From the NCBI RefSeq assembly GCF_016653315.1, contig NZ_NHSH01000087.1, positions 1 to 51,697 of the forward strand: DNA of 51,697 bases. Direction: 5' to 3'. The notes beneath the pieces are model-generated. The model saw only the letters and a program-made list of their open reading frames with translations, had not been told where the DNA came from and searched no databases. The number at the start of each line of letters is the position of its first letter. Position 1 is the first letter of the stretch. Shown piece by piece: positions 42,506 to 51,416 of this stretch. The DNA comes from Halochromatium roseum. GTDB taxonomy: Bacteria > Pseudomonadota > Gammaproteobacteria > Chromatiales > Chromatiaceae. A program made the translations under genes and the position numbers.

Positions 42506-43588
42506 ATGGCACGCATGAGCACGGCCTTCGTGGCGCTGGCGGCGCTGTGCTGGGGGCTTGCAGGTGGGATCGGTGGGATGCTGATGGCCGAGGGTTGGGG
42601 TCCGGCGGTGGTGTCGTTCTATCGCGGCGCGATCGGGCTTCTGTTCGTGCTCGCTTGGCTCCTCGTGCGCCCGGGTGGCAGCGGACTGGCGCGTCCCCGC
42701 CTCTGGGGCTGGTCGGTGGTTGCCGGTCTCGGGGTGGCCGGTAACTTCTTCTTCTATCTCACCAGTCTCGCCGAAGGCAGCATCGCGGTGGCGGCGACGC
42801 TGATGTATTGTGCCCCGGTGTTCGTCTACCTTCTGTCCTTCGCGCTGAAACTGGAACGACCCACGCCGTCAAAGTGGGTTTCGATGGCCCTGGTCCTGCT
42901 CGGCATCCTGCTCCTGACGAGGGTCTACGAGACTGGCGCGTACGACATCACGCTGCTCGGCATCGTCACGGGGCTGTTGGCCGGGGTGTCCTACGCGGTC
43001 TTCATCTTCGGCTTCAAGCGGGCTGCGGCCCACGGCAGTCCACAGGCCATCCTCTCGATCGCGTTTGCGCTCCTCGTCATCGTGCTCGCCTGGGGCGGCG
43101 AGACGGGCGAGAAGGCGGCCGTGCTGACCTCCACGCGTTGGCCGCTCTTCGCGACGCTGGGCGTGCTCGGCGCAGGGCTATCATTCATCCTCTATATCCT
43201 GGGACTCAGGGCGACGCCACCGACCGTCGCCTCGATCGTCGCCATGGTGGAGCCGATCACCGCTGCGCTGTTCGGCGTGGCCCTGTTGAGCCAGGACCTG
43301 AGCGGGCTACAGATCCTGGGTATGGGGCTGATCCTGGTTGCGGTCACCACGTTGGGCGCGAAAGAGGGTGGCAGCCAGCGTCAGACGCGATGGGTGACCA
43401 GGCCCTTGAGCCGTTGGCGGTCTTCTGGCGCAAGACCGTCTCTTCGCCGCGGCATTGCTCAGGAACCAACCGATTTAAAGCCAGGCGCAGGCACAAGGTG
43501 GACGGAAGCCAGAACAGCTACTGAACGACCCAAGAAGCCGGAGAAGAATAACGGGTACTTGTCGCGAAGGAGACTTCCCCCCGTCTAG
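42506..43588 (+). CDS. EamA/DMT-family transporter
   Basis: A 10-helix membrane transporter of the drug/metabolite superfamily (two EamA repeats). Repeat 1 shows ALCWGLAGGIGGMLMAEGWGP and FYRGAIGLLFVLAW; repeat 2 shows GIVTGLLAGVSYAVFIFGFK and ATPPTVASIVAMVEPITAALFG. Transport core ends near residue 290. The remaining 70 residues (RQTRWVTRPLSRWRSSG... to the stop) are basic, without helices, and look like read-through into non-coding DNA after loss of the original stop. GGGAGGA precedes ATG 42506, with a second ATG at 42515. The stop overlaps the ligase stop by 4 bases on the opposite strand. Substrate unknown. Confidence 0.85.
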   Translation: MARMSTAFVALAALCWGLAGGIGGMLMAEGWGPAVVSFYRGAIGLLFVLAWLLVRPGGSGLARPRLWGWSVVAGLGVAGNFFFYLTSLAEGSIAVAATLMYCAPVFVYLLSFALKLERPTPSKWVSMALVLLGILLLTRVYETGAYDITLLGIVTGLLAGVSYAVFIFGFKRAAAHGSPQAILSIAFALLVIVLAWGGETGEKAAVLTSTRWPLFATLGVLGAGLSFILYILGLRATPPTVASIVAMVEPITAALFGVALLSQDLSGLQILGMGLILVAVTTLGAKEGGSQRQTRWVTRPLSRWRSSGARPSLRRGIAQEPTDLKPGAGTRWTEARTATERPKKPEKNNGYLSRRRLPPV

Positions 43589-46500
43589 GCGCTGCTGGAG
43601 CCGGAGCCGAGGGCACGGACCCGCGTCTGAAGCGCATGGGCGATGCGCTCGGCATCGTCCTCACCATGACCTTCCTGCGCGAGCGTCTCGGCGTCGACCG
43701 GGGCGCCGATGCGCAGCTCGACCGGGCGTGGGCGGAGCTGCAGCGAGCCGGGCGGCAGTGCCTCGCGGGTGCCGCTGAGATGCACCGGCAGGATGGGCAC
43801 CTTGCTGGCGAGGGCCAGCGAACCGATACCGGAGCGAAACGGCTGCAGCTCCCCGTCTGGTGAGCGTTGGCCCTCGGGGAACCAGATCAGCATGCAATCC
43901 CGCTTGAGTGCTGCGGCACCGAGCGCGAGGCTGGTCAACGGATTGCCGGAGGGGTCCACCGGCAGCACCCGCATGCCGCGGCTCAGCAACCGCATCCAGG
44001 GACGGTTGAACATGATCGCGGTCGCGCCACCCCAGCAGGTGGTGCGGCGACGCGCGTGATCAAGCACGGCCAAGATCGCTCCCGGATCGACCGCACTGAG
44101 GTGGTTGGGCGTCAGCAGACAGGCGCCCGAGGTGGGGATTTGCTCGGTCCCGCTCGCTTGCAACCGAAACAGCCCGCGCAGGATCGGGCGCACCAGTGCA
44201 TGCACGAGCGTCGCGAGCCAGCGTAACGGCGCCGGCGGCGGGGATAAACGCTGTCGCTCGGTCTCGTTGAGCTGCGCTTCGGGATCTTGCAAGCGCTCAA
44301 TGAGCGTGGCTCCGGTGACTGCGGTCTGCTCGGCCTCAATGGCCTCCTGCAGCAGATCGCGCACGCGCTCGATGCGACCGATGGCCTCCTCGTCGAGCGC
44401 CAGGCCGGCCTGCTGCTGCAGATCCAGGGTCAGATCTACCCATGCCAGCGAGTCGACGCCGAGGTCGAGGCTCAGATCGGTATCCGGAGTGATCGGGCGG
44501 TCCGAGAAACGCTCGCCGAGCCAGTGCCAGACGCGATTGGCGGCCGGGTCCTCGAGCAGCTGGCGATCCTCTGGCGTGAGATCGTCGAATGGCGCCAGCC
44601 CCGGCTCGGGGGCGGTCTCGGCCCCTTCGGACAGCGCCTCGAAACGCTCCGCGAGGCGAGGGCGGCGCAGCTTGCCGAGCCGGGTGCGCGGCAGTGGCGA
44701 GCGGTCGAGTCGCAGGCTGTCGATCTGCTGGGTGCTGGCCAGCTCGCGCGATGCAGCGGTGATCTCGTCGCTGATCTGCTGTCGCAGACGGTCTTGGTCC
44801 TGATCGCGCGCGGCCTCGGCCTCCGGGACGACGACCGCGGCGAGCCGACCTTCGTGGCCGAGCACCCCGATCTCGCGCACCGACGGACAGTGCTCGAGAC
44901 ACGCCTCGATGCGCTCGGGGTCGATGTTCTCGCCGCCAGCCAGCACGATCCGCGCCGATGCCCGGCCGCTGATATGGAGCCAGCCCTGCTCATCGAGATG
45001 GCCCAGGTCGCCGGTGCGCAGCCAACCGTCGTCGCTTAAGACCTCGGCGTTCTTCTCGGGGAGATCCAGATAGCCGCTGAAGATGTTTGGCCCCTTGGCC
45101 TGGATCTCACCTTGAGCCTGAATCCCGTCTTGGCTTGGTGTCCGATCACCCACCTGACCAGGCTCTGACTCATCTTCACCGGCCTTTGAGTGCTCTGAGT
45201 TCAGCGTCTGTTCTGTTGCCTGCGCTTGGCCCGATGCCTGACTGGAGCTTGGCGTCTCTGCGCCGCTCGCAGCGTCGTCGCGATCCTTGTCGCTGCCGGG
45301 CTGCTGCGCTTGAATGCGGAGTTCGACGCCGGGCAGGGCGCGCCCGGCGCTGTCGAAGCGTCTCCCGGGCGGGGCGAGGAAGGTCAGGATCGGCGAGGTC
45401 TCGGTGAGCCCGTAGCCGGTTGCGACCTGCCAGCCGAGCGCGTCGAGCCGCCAGGCAGTCTTGGCCTCAAGCGCGGCCCCACCGGAGATGAGCAATCGCA
45501 GTTTTGGCGCCACTCGGCGGCGAAGCGGTGCCAGCAAAGGTGCGCCGAGATTGATGCCGGTCTGCCGCCGCAGGACGACCAGCGCGCTCAGCAGACCCGA
45601 GAAGGCGGCGCTGGCGAGGCGCCCGGCACCGGCAACGCGCCGATTGATGGCGTCGAGCAGCGCCGAGTAGAGCCGCGGGATGCCGAGCATCGCGGTGGCC
45701 TCGCCTTCCTTCAGCGCGCGCACCAGCTGTGGGCCGGTCAGCGAGTAGGGCAGGATGATGCTGATCCCGAGCGCCAGCGGGCCCAGCATCCCGAGCGAGA
45801 ACGGATAGACGTGATGCAGCGGCAGCGGTAGCAGCAGCCGATCGCTGGGACCGACGATGTCCTGGCTCAGGATCGCCTTGAGGTTCGACAACAGGTTGTG
45901 ATGGGTCAGCGGGACGCCCTTGGGCGGCCCGGAGGTGCCGGAGGTGTAGAACAGGACCGCTTCGGCGGATGGATCGGGTTGCTCGCCGAGGTCGCGGGCG
46001 GTGTCAGTCGCCTCATCAGGTGCCTCATCAGGCGTCTCCCGCAGCAATCTGGCGATTGAATGGGCGCCAGCGGGTCGGGCATCGCCGTTGGCGTCGTCGT
46101 CGCCGCTGGCATCCGCACCCTGATTGCGCTCATCAACGCGATCGGCGCTGTCAGTGTCATGCTCCTCATTACCCTTATCGCGATCGAGCAAGACGAGCGT
46201 TGGCTGCGACTCGGCGGCCTGCTGCAGCTTGTTGGCCAGCCGCTCGGTGGTCAAGGCCCAGCGCGCGCCGCTGTTGGCGGCGATATGAGCCAGGTCGCGC
46301 TCACCGATCTGGCTATCGACCGGCACCGGGATGGCCCCGGCGCTGATGATGGCCAGACAGGCGATGATCCACTGTGGCGAGTTCGGTGCATAGAGCAGGA
46401 CACGCGTGCCGGGCTCGAGCCCGGCGCTACGAAGTCCGGCGGCCAGGCCCTGCGCCTGCTCAGCCAGTGAGGCGGCACTCCAGTCTCGGCGCTGCTCGCG

Positions 46501-46602
46501 CTCGAGCTCCACCAGCGCTATCGCATCGCCACGCTCGCGCAGCAGCGGGATGAATTCGTTAAGGACCCGGATCTCGCTGACCTTCCGTCGCTCGCTGCTC
46601 AC
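43585..46602 (-). CDS. Fused acyl-AMP ligase / acyl-carrier domain / PlsC acyltransferase
   Basis: A 1005-residue three-part enzyme. Residues about 1-640 are an AMP-forming acyl ligase (FYTSGTSGPPKGVPLTHHN near 215, GYGLTETSP, GWLRTGDLGHLDEQGW). Residues about 670-760 are a phosphopantetheine carrier domain (LGVDSLAWVDL, attachment S718). Residues about 780-1005 are a 1-acylglycerol-3-phosphate acyltransferase-like domain (NHLSAVD with H834, FPEGQRSPDG). It could activate a fatty acid, hold it on its own carrier and transfer it to a lysophospholipid, as Aas does with separate ACP. Two hydrophilic inserts (Asp/Asn-rich near residue 150; Ser/Gln/Glu-rich near 445-505) break the ligase. The start is GTG 46602 with GGAG 8 bases upstream, 15 bases after the DUF72 stop. 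Confidence 0.9.
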   Translation of the reverse strand: MSSERRKVSEIRVLNEFIPLLRERGDAIALVELEREQRRDWSAASLAEQAQGLAAGLRSAGLEPGTRVLLYAPNSPQWIIACLAIISAGAIPVPVDSQIGERDLAHIAANSGARWALTTERLANKLQQAAESQPTLVLLDRDKGNEEHDTDSADRVDERNQGADASGDDDANGDARPAGAHSIARLLRETPDEAPDEATDTARDLGEQPDPSAEAVLFYTSGTSGPPKGVPLTHHNLLSNLKAILSQDIVGPSDRLLLPLPLHHVYPFSLGMLGPLALGISIILPYSLTGPQLVRALKEGEATAMLGIPRLYSALLDAINRRVAGAGRLASAAFSGLLSALVVLRRQTGINLGAPLLAPLRRRVAPKLRLLISGGAALEAKTAWRLDALGWQVATGYGLTETSPILTFLAPPGRRFDSAGRALPGVELRIQAQQPGSDKDRDDAASGAETPSSSQASGQAQATEQTLNSEHSKAGEDESEPGQVGDRTPSQDGIQAQGEIQAKGPNIFSGYLDLPEKNAEVLSDDGWLRTGDLGHLDEQGWLHISGRASARIVLAGGENIDPERIEACLEHCPSVREIGVLGHEGRLAAVVVPEAEAARDQDQDRLRQQISDEITAASRELASTQQIDSLRLDRSPLPRTRLGKLRRPRLAERFEALSEGAETAPEPGLAPFDDLTPEDRQLLEDPAANRVWHWLGERFSDRPITPDTDLSLDLGVDSLAWVDLTLDLQQQAGLALDEEAIGRIERVRDLLQEAIEAEQTAVTGATLIERLQDPEAQLNETERQRLSPPPAPLRWLATLVHALVRPILRGLFRLQASGTEQIPTSGACLLTPNHLSAVDPGAILAVLDHARRRTTCWGGATAIMFNRPWMRLLSRGMRVLPVDPSGNPLTSLALGAAALKRDCMLIWFPEGQRSPDGELQPFRSGIGSLALASKVPILPVHLSGTREALPPGSLQLRPRPVELRIGAPVDAETLAQEGHGEDDAERIAHALQTRVRALGSGSSSA

Positions 46603-46617
46603 TTCACCGGTCTCCGT

Positions 46618-47403
46618 CTATTCGCTGATGTATGCAGACCCATTCGAGCCGAGAAGCTGAGCCAGGGTCTGGGCATTGCGTGGCGCATGGCCGGCTTCGT
46701 CATTGTCGAACCAGCAGTAGGTGTCCAGGCCTTGATCGGCCCAGCCTTGCAAGGTCTCGGCCCATCGCTCGAGCGCCTGGTTTGAGTAGCAGCCGCGATA
46801 GGGGCCGTTGGGTCCGTGCAGACGCAGATAGACGAAGTCGGCGGTGAGATGCGGCGCGGTCTCGTAGCCGTCGAGGTCATAGATGCAGAAGGCGGCGTTG
46901 AAGCGTTCGAGCAGCGCCAAGCTCTCGTCGTTGATCCAGCGCTGATCACGAAACTCGAAGGCCCAGCGCCCTTTATCCCCGCCGGCATCATGGCCGGCAT
47001 CCTCGCCGGCGCCTTTGAGTGCTTCGAGGAATTGCTCTAAACGCTCCGGATTGAACCGCCATTTCGGTGGCAGCTGAAACAGTAGCGGGCCGCGTTTGGG
47101 TCCCAGGATGCGCATGCGCTCGAGCAGCGGTGTCAGCCCCTGCGCTGGGTCCTTTAGCTTCTTCATGTGGGTAATGTAGCGGCTCGCCTTGACCGCGAAG
47201 CAGAAGTCATCCGGTACGCTGTCGCGCCAGGCGGCGAGGCTGTCCTCACTGGGCAGCTGGTAGAAGCTATTGTTGATCTCTGCGCCGTTGAAGGTCTGCG
47301 CATAGGCCTGCAAGCGGCGCTTGCTGGGCAAATCATCTGGGTAGAAGGGGCCATTCCAGTGGTCGTAGGACCAGCCGGAGGTGCCGATGCGGTGCCTTGC
47401 CAT
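46618..47403 (-). CDS. DUF72 family protein
   Basis: A 261-residue DUF72 (YecE-like, TIM-barrel) protein: RIGTSGWSYDHWNGPFYP at the start, INNSFYQLPSE, FCFAVKASRYITHMKKL, FEFRDQRW and FVYLRLHGPNGPYRG. The family is widespread and uncharacterised; the conserved acidic and aromatic residues suggest a sugar- or nucleic-acid-type substrate. GAGG lies 5 bases before ATG 47403. It is followed by the ligase fusion after 15 bases, and lies 325 bases downstream of atpG. A fragment of this gene is duplicated at 41958-42170. An Asp/Gly/His-rich loop (GAGEDAGHDAGGDKG) interrupts the middle. Confidence 0.88.
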   Translation of the reverse strand: MARHRIGTSGWSYDHWNGPFYPDDLPSKRRLQAYAQTFNGAEINNSFYQLPSEDSLAAWRDSVPDDFCFAVKASRYITHMKKLKDPAQGLTPLLERMRILGPKRGPLLFQLPPKWRFNPERLEQFLEALKGAGEDAGHDAGGDKGRWAFEFRDQRWINDESLALLERFNAAFCIYDLDGYETAPHLTADFVYLRLHGPNGPYRGCYSNQALERWAETLQGWADQGLDTYCWFDNDEAGHAPRNAQTLAQLLGSNGSAYISE

Positions 47404-47728
47404 AGAGACCTCGAGCAGGGATCAGCGAGACTGGATGCAGATGGCGTCGCTTAGGCGAGCTGAATCGTCATTCAGATCCTATTCATCTGCGTTGCGGTGA
47501 TCTGTTTGCGTGCCTCTGCACCAGAGCAAGCCAGCAAGTTTCTGGCCAATGGCAGTATGAAGAGCAGAGATTGAGATGAGAGACCGCGCAGAAACCGAGC
47601 ACCAGCATTGACGATCAGCGCGACAACGCTGGGGATCACGGGAGTCATCGGGGGTTATTCCCCGTCGGCGGGGCAAATGCGCCACCGCACCTCAGCAAGT
47701 GGCCGCCGACAACGGAAGATCACGCCTG
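47404..47728. other. Intergenic region between DUF72 and atpG
   Basis: 325 bases with no gene seen. Positions 47535-47728 belong to the duplicated block found also at 42171-42387. A purine-rich strand with a weak GC palindrome (CCCCGTCGGCGGGG, 47660-47673) could be the end of the atp transcript, but no U-run follows. Promoter for the DUF72-ligase pair is expected near 47410-47530. Confidence 0.4.
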
Positions 47729-47751
47729 TCAGGACACCGCCTCGAAGCCGG
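47535..47751 (+). repeat. 217-base direct repeat, intact-locus copy
   Basis: This is the right-hand partner of 42171-42387. It includes the final codons of atpG and the adjacent non-coding DNA, so it is probably the source copy. Confidence 0.88.
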
Positions 47752-48658
47752 ACACCACATCGAGCAGCTCGCTGGTAATCTGTTCTTGGCGCACGCGGCG
47801 GAAGCGACCGGTGACCTCCTCGAGCCGTTCGTCGATGTTCTTCTCAGCGGCCTGCATCGCCGCCAGGCGACCGCCGTGCTCGGCGGCAAGCGACTCGGCC
47901 AGGGCGCGAAACAGCATGAAGAAGTAGTGCTGGCGCAGCAGATGCCGCAGCAGAGCAGGTTGCGGCATCATCGCTTGCGGCAGCTGCCGTGATGGCCAGG
48001 GGAGCTGGGCGAAGCGCTGAAAGCGTTCTCGGTCGAACGGGAACAGCTGCTGCCGCGTCGGCGCATAGCCGCTGCGACCGCTCGGGCGGTTGTGGAACAG
48101 CTCGACCCGGTCGACACCCTGCGCCCGCCAGTCATCGACGCGCAAGAGCACCCGTTGCACCACAGCCGTGATCCCGGTCGCTGAGCTCGGCACCTGCATC
48201 CACTCAAGTTGGCTCTGCTGATCCAGCAGCGGCAGTAAGCGCTCGCCGACGGCGAGCCAGTGCATCGCCGCGGGGGCCTGCTCGCCGCGGGCCTGCTCGC
48301 CGGGTGATTGTTCCGATGCCTGCTCCGATGCTTGCTGCGATGCTTGCTCCGACACATGTTCTAACGCCTGCTCGGCAATGACTTCATTGAAACGGCCGCA
48401 GAGTCCATGATCGGTGCCAAAGACGATGACGGCTGCCGCACTGCTCCCATTGGCGCTGCGATCAGGCAAGGCCTGAAGACCGTCGCGGAGCGCGACCTGC
48501 AAGCCGAGCTGAATGCACTGCTCGGAATCGGCCAAGGTGTCGGCTGCACGCTCATACTGGCGGATGCTGACCGCCGAGAGCGCCTTCATGGTGCGAACGA
48601 TCTGCTGCAGATCGCCAAGGCTCTGAATCCGTTGCTGCAGGGCTTGGGGAGATTCCAT
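47729..48658 (-). CDS. atpG: N-type ATPase gamma subunit (central stalk)
   Basis: A 309-residue gamma subunit that forms the rotating shaft of F1. The N-terminal helix LQQRIQSLGDLQQIVRTMKALSAVSIRQY is split by family-typical Met-Lys-Ala, followed by FGTDHGLCGRFNE and the C-terminal helix QEQITSELLDVVSGFEAVS. It is diverged from housekeeping gammas, as expected for N-ATPases, and is last in the operon as usual. An insert of EQAS/QQAS repeats (12-base DNA units, about 48262-48360) follows the Rossmann-like first half. It starts 4 bases after the atpA stop. Partner subunits are encoded directly upstream. Confidence 0.9.
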   Translation of the reverse strand: MESPQALQQRIQSLGDLQQIVRTMKALSAVSIRQYERAADTLADSEQCIQLGLQVALRDGLQALPDRSANGSSAAAVIVFGTDHGLCGRFNEVIAEQALEHVSEQASQQASEQASEQSPGEQARGEQAPAAMHWLAVGERLLPLLDQQSQLEWMQVPSSATGITAVVQRVLLRVDDWRAQGVDRVELFHNRPSGRSGYAPTRQQLFPFDRERFQRFAQLPWPSRQLPQAMMPQPALLRHLLRQHYFFMLFRALAESLAAEHGGRLAAMQAAEKNIDERLEEVTGRFRRVRQEQITSELLDVVSGFEAVS

Positions 48659-48662
48659 GCGG

Positions 48663-50180
48663 TCAATCGTCCTCGGTCAGCCCGCTGACAGCCTCAGCGG
48701 CGGCCGTCTCGAGCTGTTCCCAGTCCGGCTCGTCCAGGTCGTCACCGGCATCGATCCGCTCGCAGATCGCGGGCAGCGCGGCGCGCACCTGCTCGCGGAT
48801 GCGTTGCTCGGCCTCGACCACGCGCTCGGTCGGCACCGCATCGAGGTGACCCTCGTTGGTCGCTAGCAGCACCGCGACCTGCTCGCTCGCGCGCAAGGGC
48901 TGCCCAGCCGGCTGACGCAGGATCTGCCGGACGCGCCGTCCACGCTCGATGCGTTGTCGGGTGCGCTCGTCGAGCCGGGTCGCAAAGCGCGCGAAGGTCT
49001 CGAGCTCCTCAAACTGGGTATAGGCGAGGCGCAGATCGCCAGCGACTTGGCGAAAGGTCGGATACTGGGTCTTGCCGCCGACGCGCGAGACCGAGCGCCC
49101 GACATCGATGGCCGGCAGCAGCCCCTTGCGAAAGAGAGTCGGCGAGAGATAGATCTGGCCATCGGTGATCGAGATCAGGTTGGTGGGGATGTAGGCAGAG
49201 ATGTCCTGGGCCTGGGTCTCGACGATCGGCAGTGCGGTGAGCGAGCCGCCGCCGAGCTCCTCGCGCAGGTGCGTGGCGCGCTCGAGCAGCCGCGAGTGGA
49301 TGTAGAAGATGTCGCCCGGGTAGGCCTCACGGCCTGGTGGGCGGCGCAGCAACAGCGACAGCTCGCGATAGGCGCGGGCGTGGCGGGTCAGATCGTCGTA
49401 GACGATCAGCACATCGCGGCCCTGTTGCATGAAGTATTCGCCCATCGCCGTCGCCGCGTAGGGCGTGATGTACTGCAGCCCGGGCGCATCCTCACCGGAG
49501 GCACTGACCACGATGCTCCGCGCGAGCGCGCCGCTGCCGCGCAGCGCGTCGACCGCGCGCGCCACCGCGGTGCCGCGTTGGCCGATCGCGCAGTAGATGC
49601 AGAGCACATCCTTGTCGCGCTGGTTGATGAGGGTGTCGATGGCGACGGTGGTCTTGCCGCTCTGGCGGTCGCCGACGATCAGCTCGCGTTGGCCGCGGCC
49701 GATCGGGATCATCGCGTCGACCGCCTTGATCCCGCTCTCGAGTGGGGTGGAGACCGGCGCGCGCTCCATGATCGCCGGTGCCGGTCGCTCCACCGGCCAG
49801 CGCTCAGTGGTCGACAGCGGCCCGCCGTCATCGAGCGGGCGGCCGGTGGCATCGATCACGCGTCCGAGCAAGGCCTCGCCGACCGGGGTGTCGGCCTGGC
49901 GTCCGGTGGCTCGCACCTGCGCCCCTGGCGTCAGGCGATCCCCCTGATCGAGCAAGACGATGCCGATCTCGTGCTCGTCGAGGTTGACGGCCAGACCGAG
50001 CACGCCGTCGGGGAAGCGCACCAGGGCTTCGGCGCCCAGCGTCGGCAGTCCGCGCACCCGGGCGATGCCGCCGCCGACCTCGAGCAGGGTGCCGATCTCG
50101 CTGAGCTTGGGTTGGAGCTCGACCCTCTCGATGGTGGCGCGGACGCGATCAAAGCTCTCTTCGAGCGTGCGTTCGAGCAT
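48663..50180 (-). CDS. atpA: N-type ATPase alpha subunit
   Basis: A 505-residue F1 alpha subunit (non-catalytic nucleotide site). It shows the P-loop GDRQSGKTT, the [21 protein letters not shown] signature, [24 protein letters not shown] (split by residue limits of the family motif) and the end [14 protein letters not shown]. The real start is ATG 50180 ([16 protein letters not shown]) with GGAGA 7 bases upstream. The frame is open to 50462, but that part is a run of Met-Pro-Cys-Arg repeats without homology. It is separated from atpF by 170 bases, longer than the 4-base gaps elsewhere in the operon. Confidence 0.93.
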   Translation of the reverse strand: MLERTLEESFDRVRATIERVELQPKLSEIGTLLEVGGGIARVRGLPTLGAEALVRFPDGVLGLAVNLDEHEIGIVLLDQGDRLTPGAQVRATGRQADTPVGEALLGRVIDATGRPLDDGGPLSTTERWPVERPAPAIMERAPVSTPLESGIKAVDAMIPIGRGQRELIVGDRQSGKTTVAIDTLINQRDKDVLCIYCAIGQRGTAVARAVDALRGSGALARSIVVSASGEDAPGLQYITPYAATAMGEYFMQQGRDVLIVYDDLTRHARAYRELSLLLRRPPGREAYPGDIFYIHSRLLERATHLREELGGGSLTALPIVETQAQDISAYIPTNLISITDGQIYLSPTLFRKGLLPAIDVGRSVSRVGGKTQYPTFRQVAGDLRLAYTQFEELETFARFATRLDERTRQRIERGRRVRQILRQPAGQPLRASEQVAVLLATNEGHLDAVPTERVVEAEQRIREQVRAALPAICERIDAGDDLDEPDWEQLETAAAEAVSGLTEDD

Positions 50181-50227
50181 CAGGCGGTCTCCGCAACGTT
50201 GAGGTGGCTCAAGGTCGGTTACTGATT

Positions 50228-50264
50228 GCATGGCTCTGCATGGCATGGCTCTGCATGGCATGGA
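50228..50264 (-). repeat. Tandem ATGGCTCTGC-type repeats between atpF and atpA
   Basis: GCATGGCTCTGCATG occurs in near-tandem (two and a half copies). It lies 48-84 bases upstream of the atpA start, in the untranslated gap of the operon. Effects on atpA translation are possible but unproven. Confidence 0.55.
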
Positions 50265-50350
50265 TTGGCTCGTTGCGATGGTCGTGCAATCATCAACTGG
50301 TGACTGTGCTGAAGACGGCGCTGAACGCCAGGCTGTCCAAGCGCTGAACC

Positions 50351-51109
50351 TCAGGCGGGTGTCGCGCCGATGGCGTTGTCGAGGCGGGCCTCGAACTGAT
50401 CGAGATAGTCGGCGAGGGTCCAGCCAAGGCGTTGGCCACCGACCCGGAGCTCGATCCCGCACAGCAGCTGCGATGACTCCTGATAAGCGACGTCGCGCTG
50501 TTCGCCGAGCTGTTGCTGGATCGCCTCGGTGAGCTGTCGTCGCTGCGACTCGGCCAGCGCAAAACGGGTGTTGATCTGGACCTGCTCGCTCGCCGAGGCA
50601 TCCGCCAACCGTTGACGCATGTCCTCGTCCAGCGCGTCCAACTTGGCGATGAGCTGATGCACCATCTGCGCTTCCAGCTCGACATCGGCCAAGTCGGTCA
50701 GGGCCTTGCGCGCCAGCTGCTCGAAGCCTGCTGTGGTCTCACGCCGCAGACCCTCGAGAAACCGATCCTTCTCATCCTCGGCTTGCTGTTGCCAACGCTG
50801 GCGGTTGGCCTCGCGCTCGTCGCGGGCCTCATCGAGCAGCTGTTGACGCTCCTGTTCGGCATGCTCGCGCGCCTCGTGCATGAGCCTGTCGCGCTGCTGC
50901 TCGAGCTGCTGAAGGCGCTGATGCAGGCGTTCGCGCTCTTGCTCGGCCCGCGCCTCACGCTCGCGGCTCTGTTGCAGCCGATCCTCGATCCGCTGCTCGC
51001 GGCGCGCCATTGCCGCGGTGACCGGTTGGTAGAGAAAGCGCTTCAGCAAGTAGACCAGGATCAGGAAATTGACCACTTGCGCGGCGACCGTGAGCCAGTC
51101 GATCTGCAT
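50351..51109 (-). CDS. atpF: N-type ATPase b subunit (peripheral stalk)
   Basis: A 252-residue subunit b with one N-terminal membrane helix ([21 protein letters not shown]) followed by a very long charged coiled coil ([20 protein letters not shown] onward) and a C-terminal delta-like domain ([21 protein letters not shown]). Length near 250 residues, compared with about 156 in E. coli, is normal for N-ATPases, which lack a separate delta gene. The ATG at 51109 has GGAGG 8 bases upstream and begins 4 bases after the atpE stop. Confidence 0.92.
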   Translation of the reverse strand: MQIDWLTVAAQVVNFLILVYLLKRFLYQPVTAAMARREQRIEDRLQQSREREARAEQERERLHQRLQQLEQQRDRLMHEAREHAEQERQQLLDEARDEREANRQRWQQQAEDEKDRFLEGLRRETTAGFEQLARKALTDLADVELEAQMVHQLIAKLDALDEDMRQRLADASASEQVQINTRFALAESQRRQLTEAIQQQLGEQRDVAYQESSQLLCGIELRVGGQRLGWTLADYLDQFEARLDNAIGATPA

Positions 51110-51113
51110 GGTC

Positions 51114-51386
51114 TCAGCCTCCGGCGATGACCTGGTCCCAGAACGGATTGGCGAAGATCAGGATCATCGAGACCACGAAGCAATAGATCGCCGTCGACTC
51201 GATCATCGCCAGACCGACGAAGAGCGTGCGCGTGATGTTGGCCGATTCATCGGGCTGCTGAGCCATGGCGCTCAGGGCCTGGGCCACTGCGCGGCCTTCG
51301 CCGAGCGCCGGGCCGATCGCGCCGATGCCAATCGTGAGTCCAGCGCTGAGTGCCGACACCATGCCAATGAGGGCGATACTGTCCAT
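51114..51386 (-). CDS. atpE: N-type ATPase c subunit (rotor ring)
   Basis: A 90-residue hairpin subunit. Helix 1 has GAIGPALGEGRAVAQAL with E30; helix 2 has GLAMIESTAIYCFVVSM with E63, S64, T65 and Y68. The E-S-T...Y set is that of Na+-binding c-rings (Ilyobacter has Q32 at the helix 1 position), but here the helix 1 residue is a second Glu. N-ATPases with two carboxylates have been described and at least one was argued to move protons, so the coupling ion is open. AGGAGG is well placed before ATG 51386. Confidence 0.94.
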   Translation of the reverse strand: MDSIALIGMVSALSAGLTIGIGAIGPALGEGRAVAQALSAMAQQPDESANITRTLFVGLAMIESTAIYCFVVSMILIFANPFWDQVIAGG

Positions 51387-51416
51387 AAGACCTCCTGATG
51401 ATGAAGCTGTGGGGGG

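Noticed and set aside
50181-50462. N-terminal extension of atpA
   Set aside because: Encodes Met-Pro-Cys-Arg repeats and overlaps atpF; the family N-terminus and a ribosome site are at 50180.
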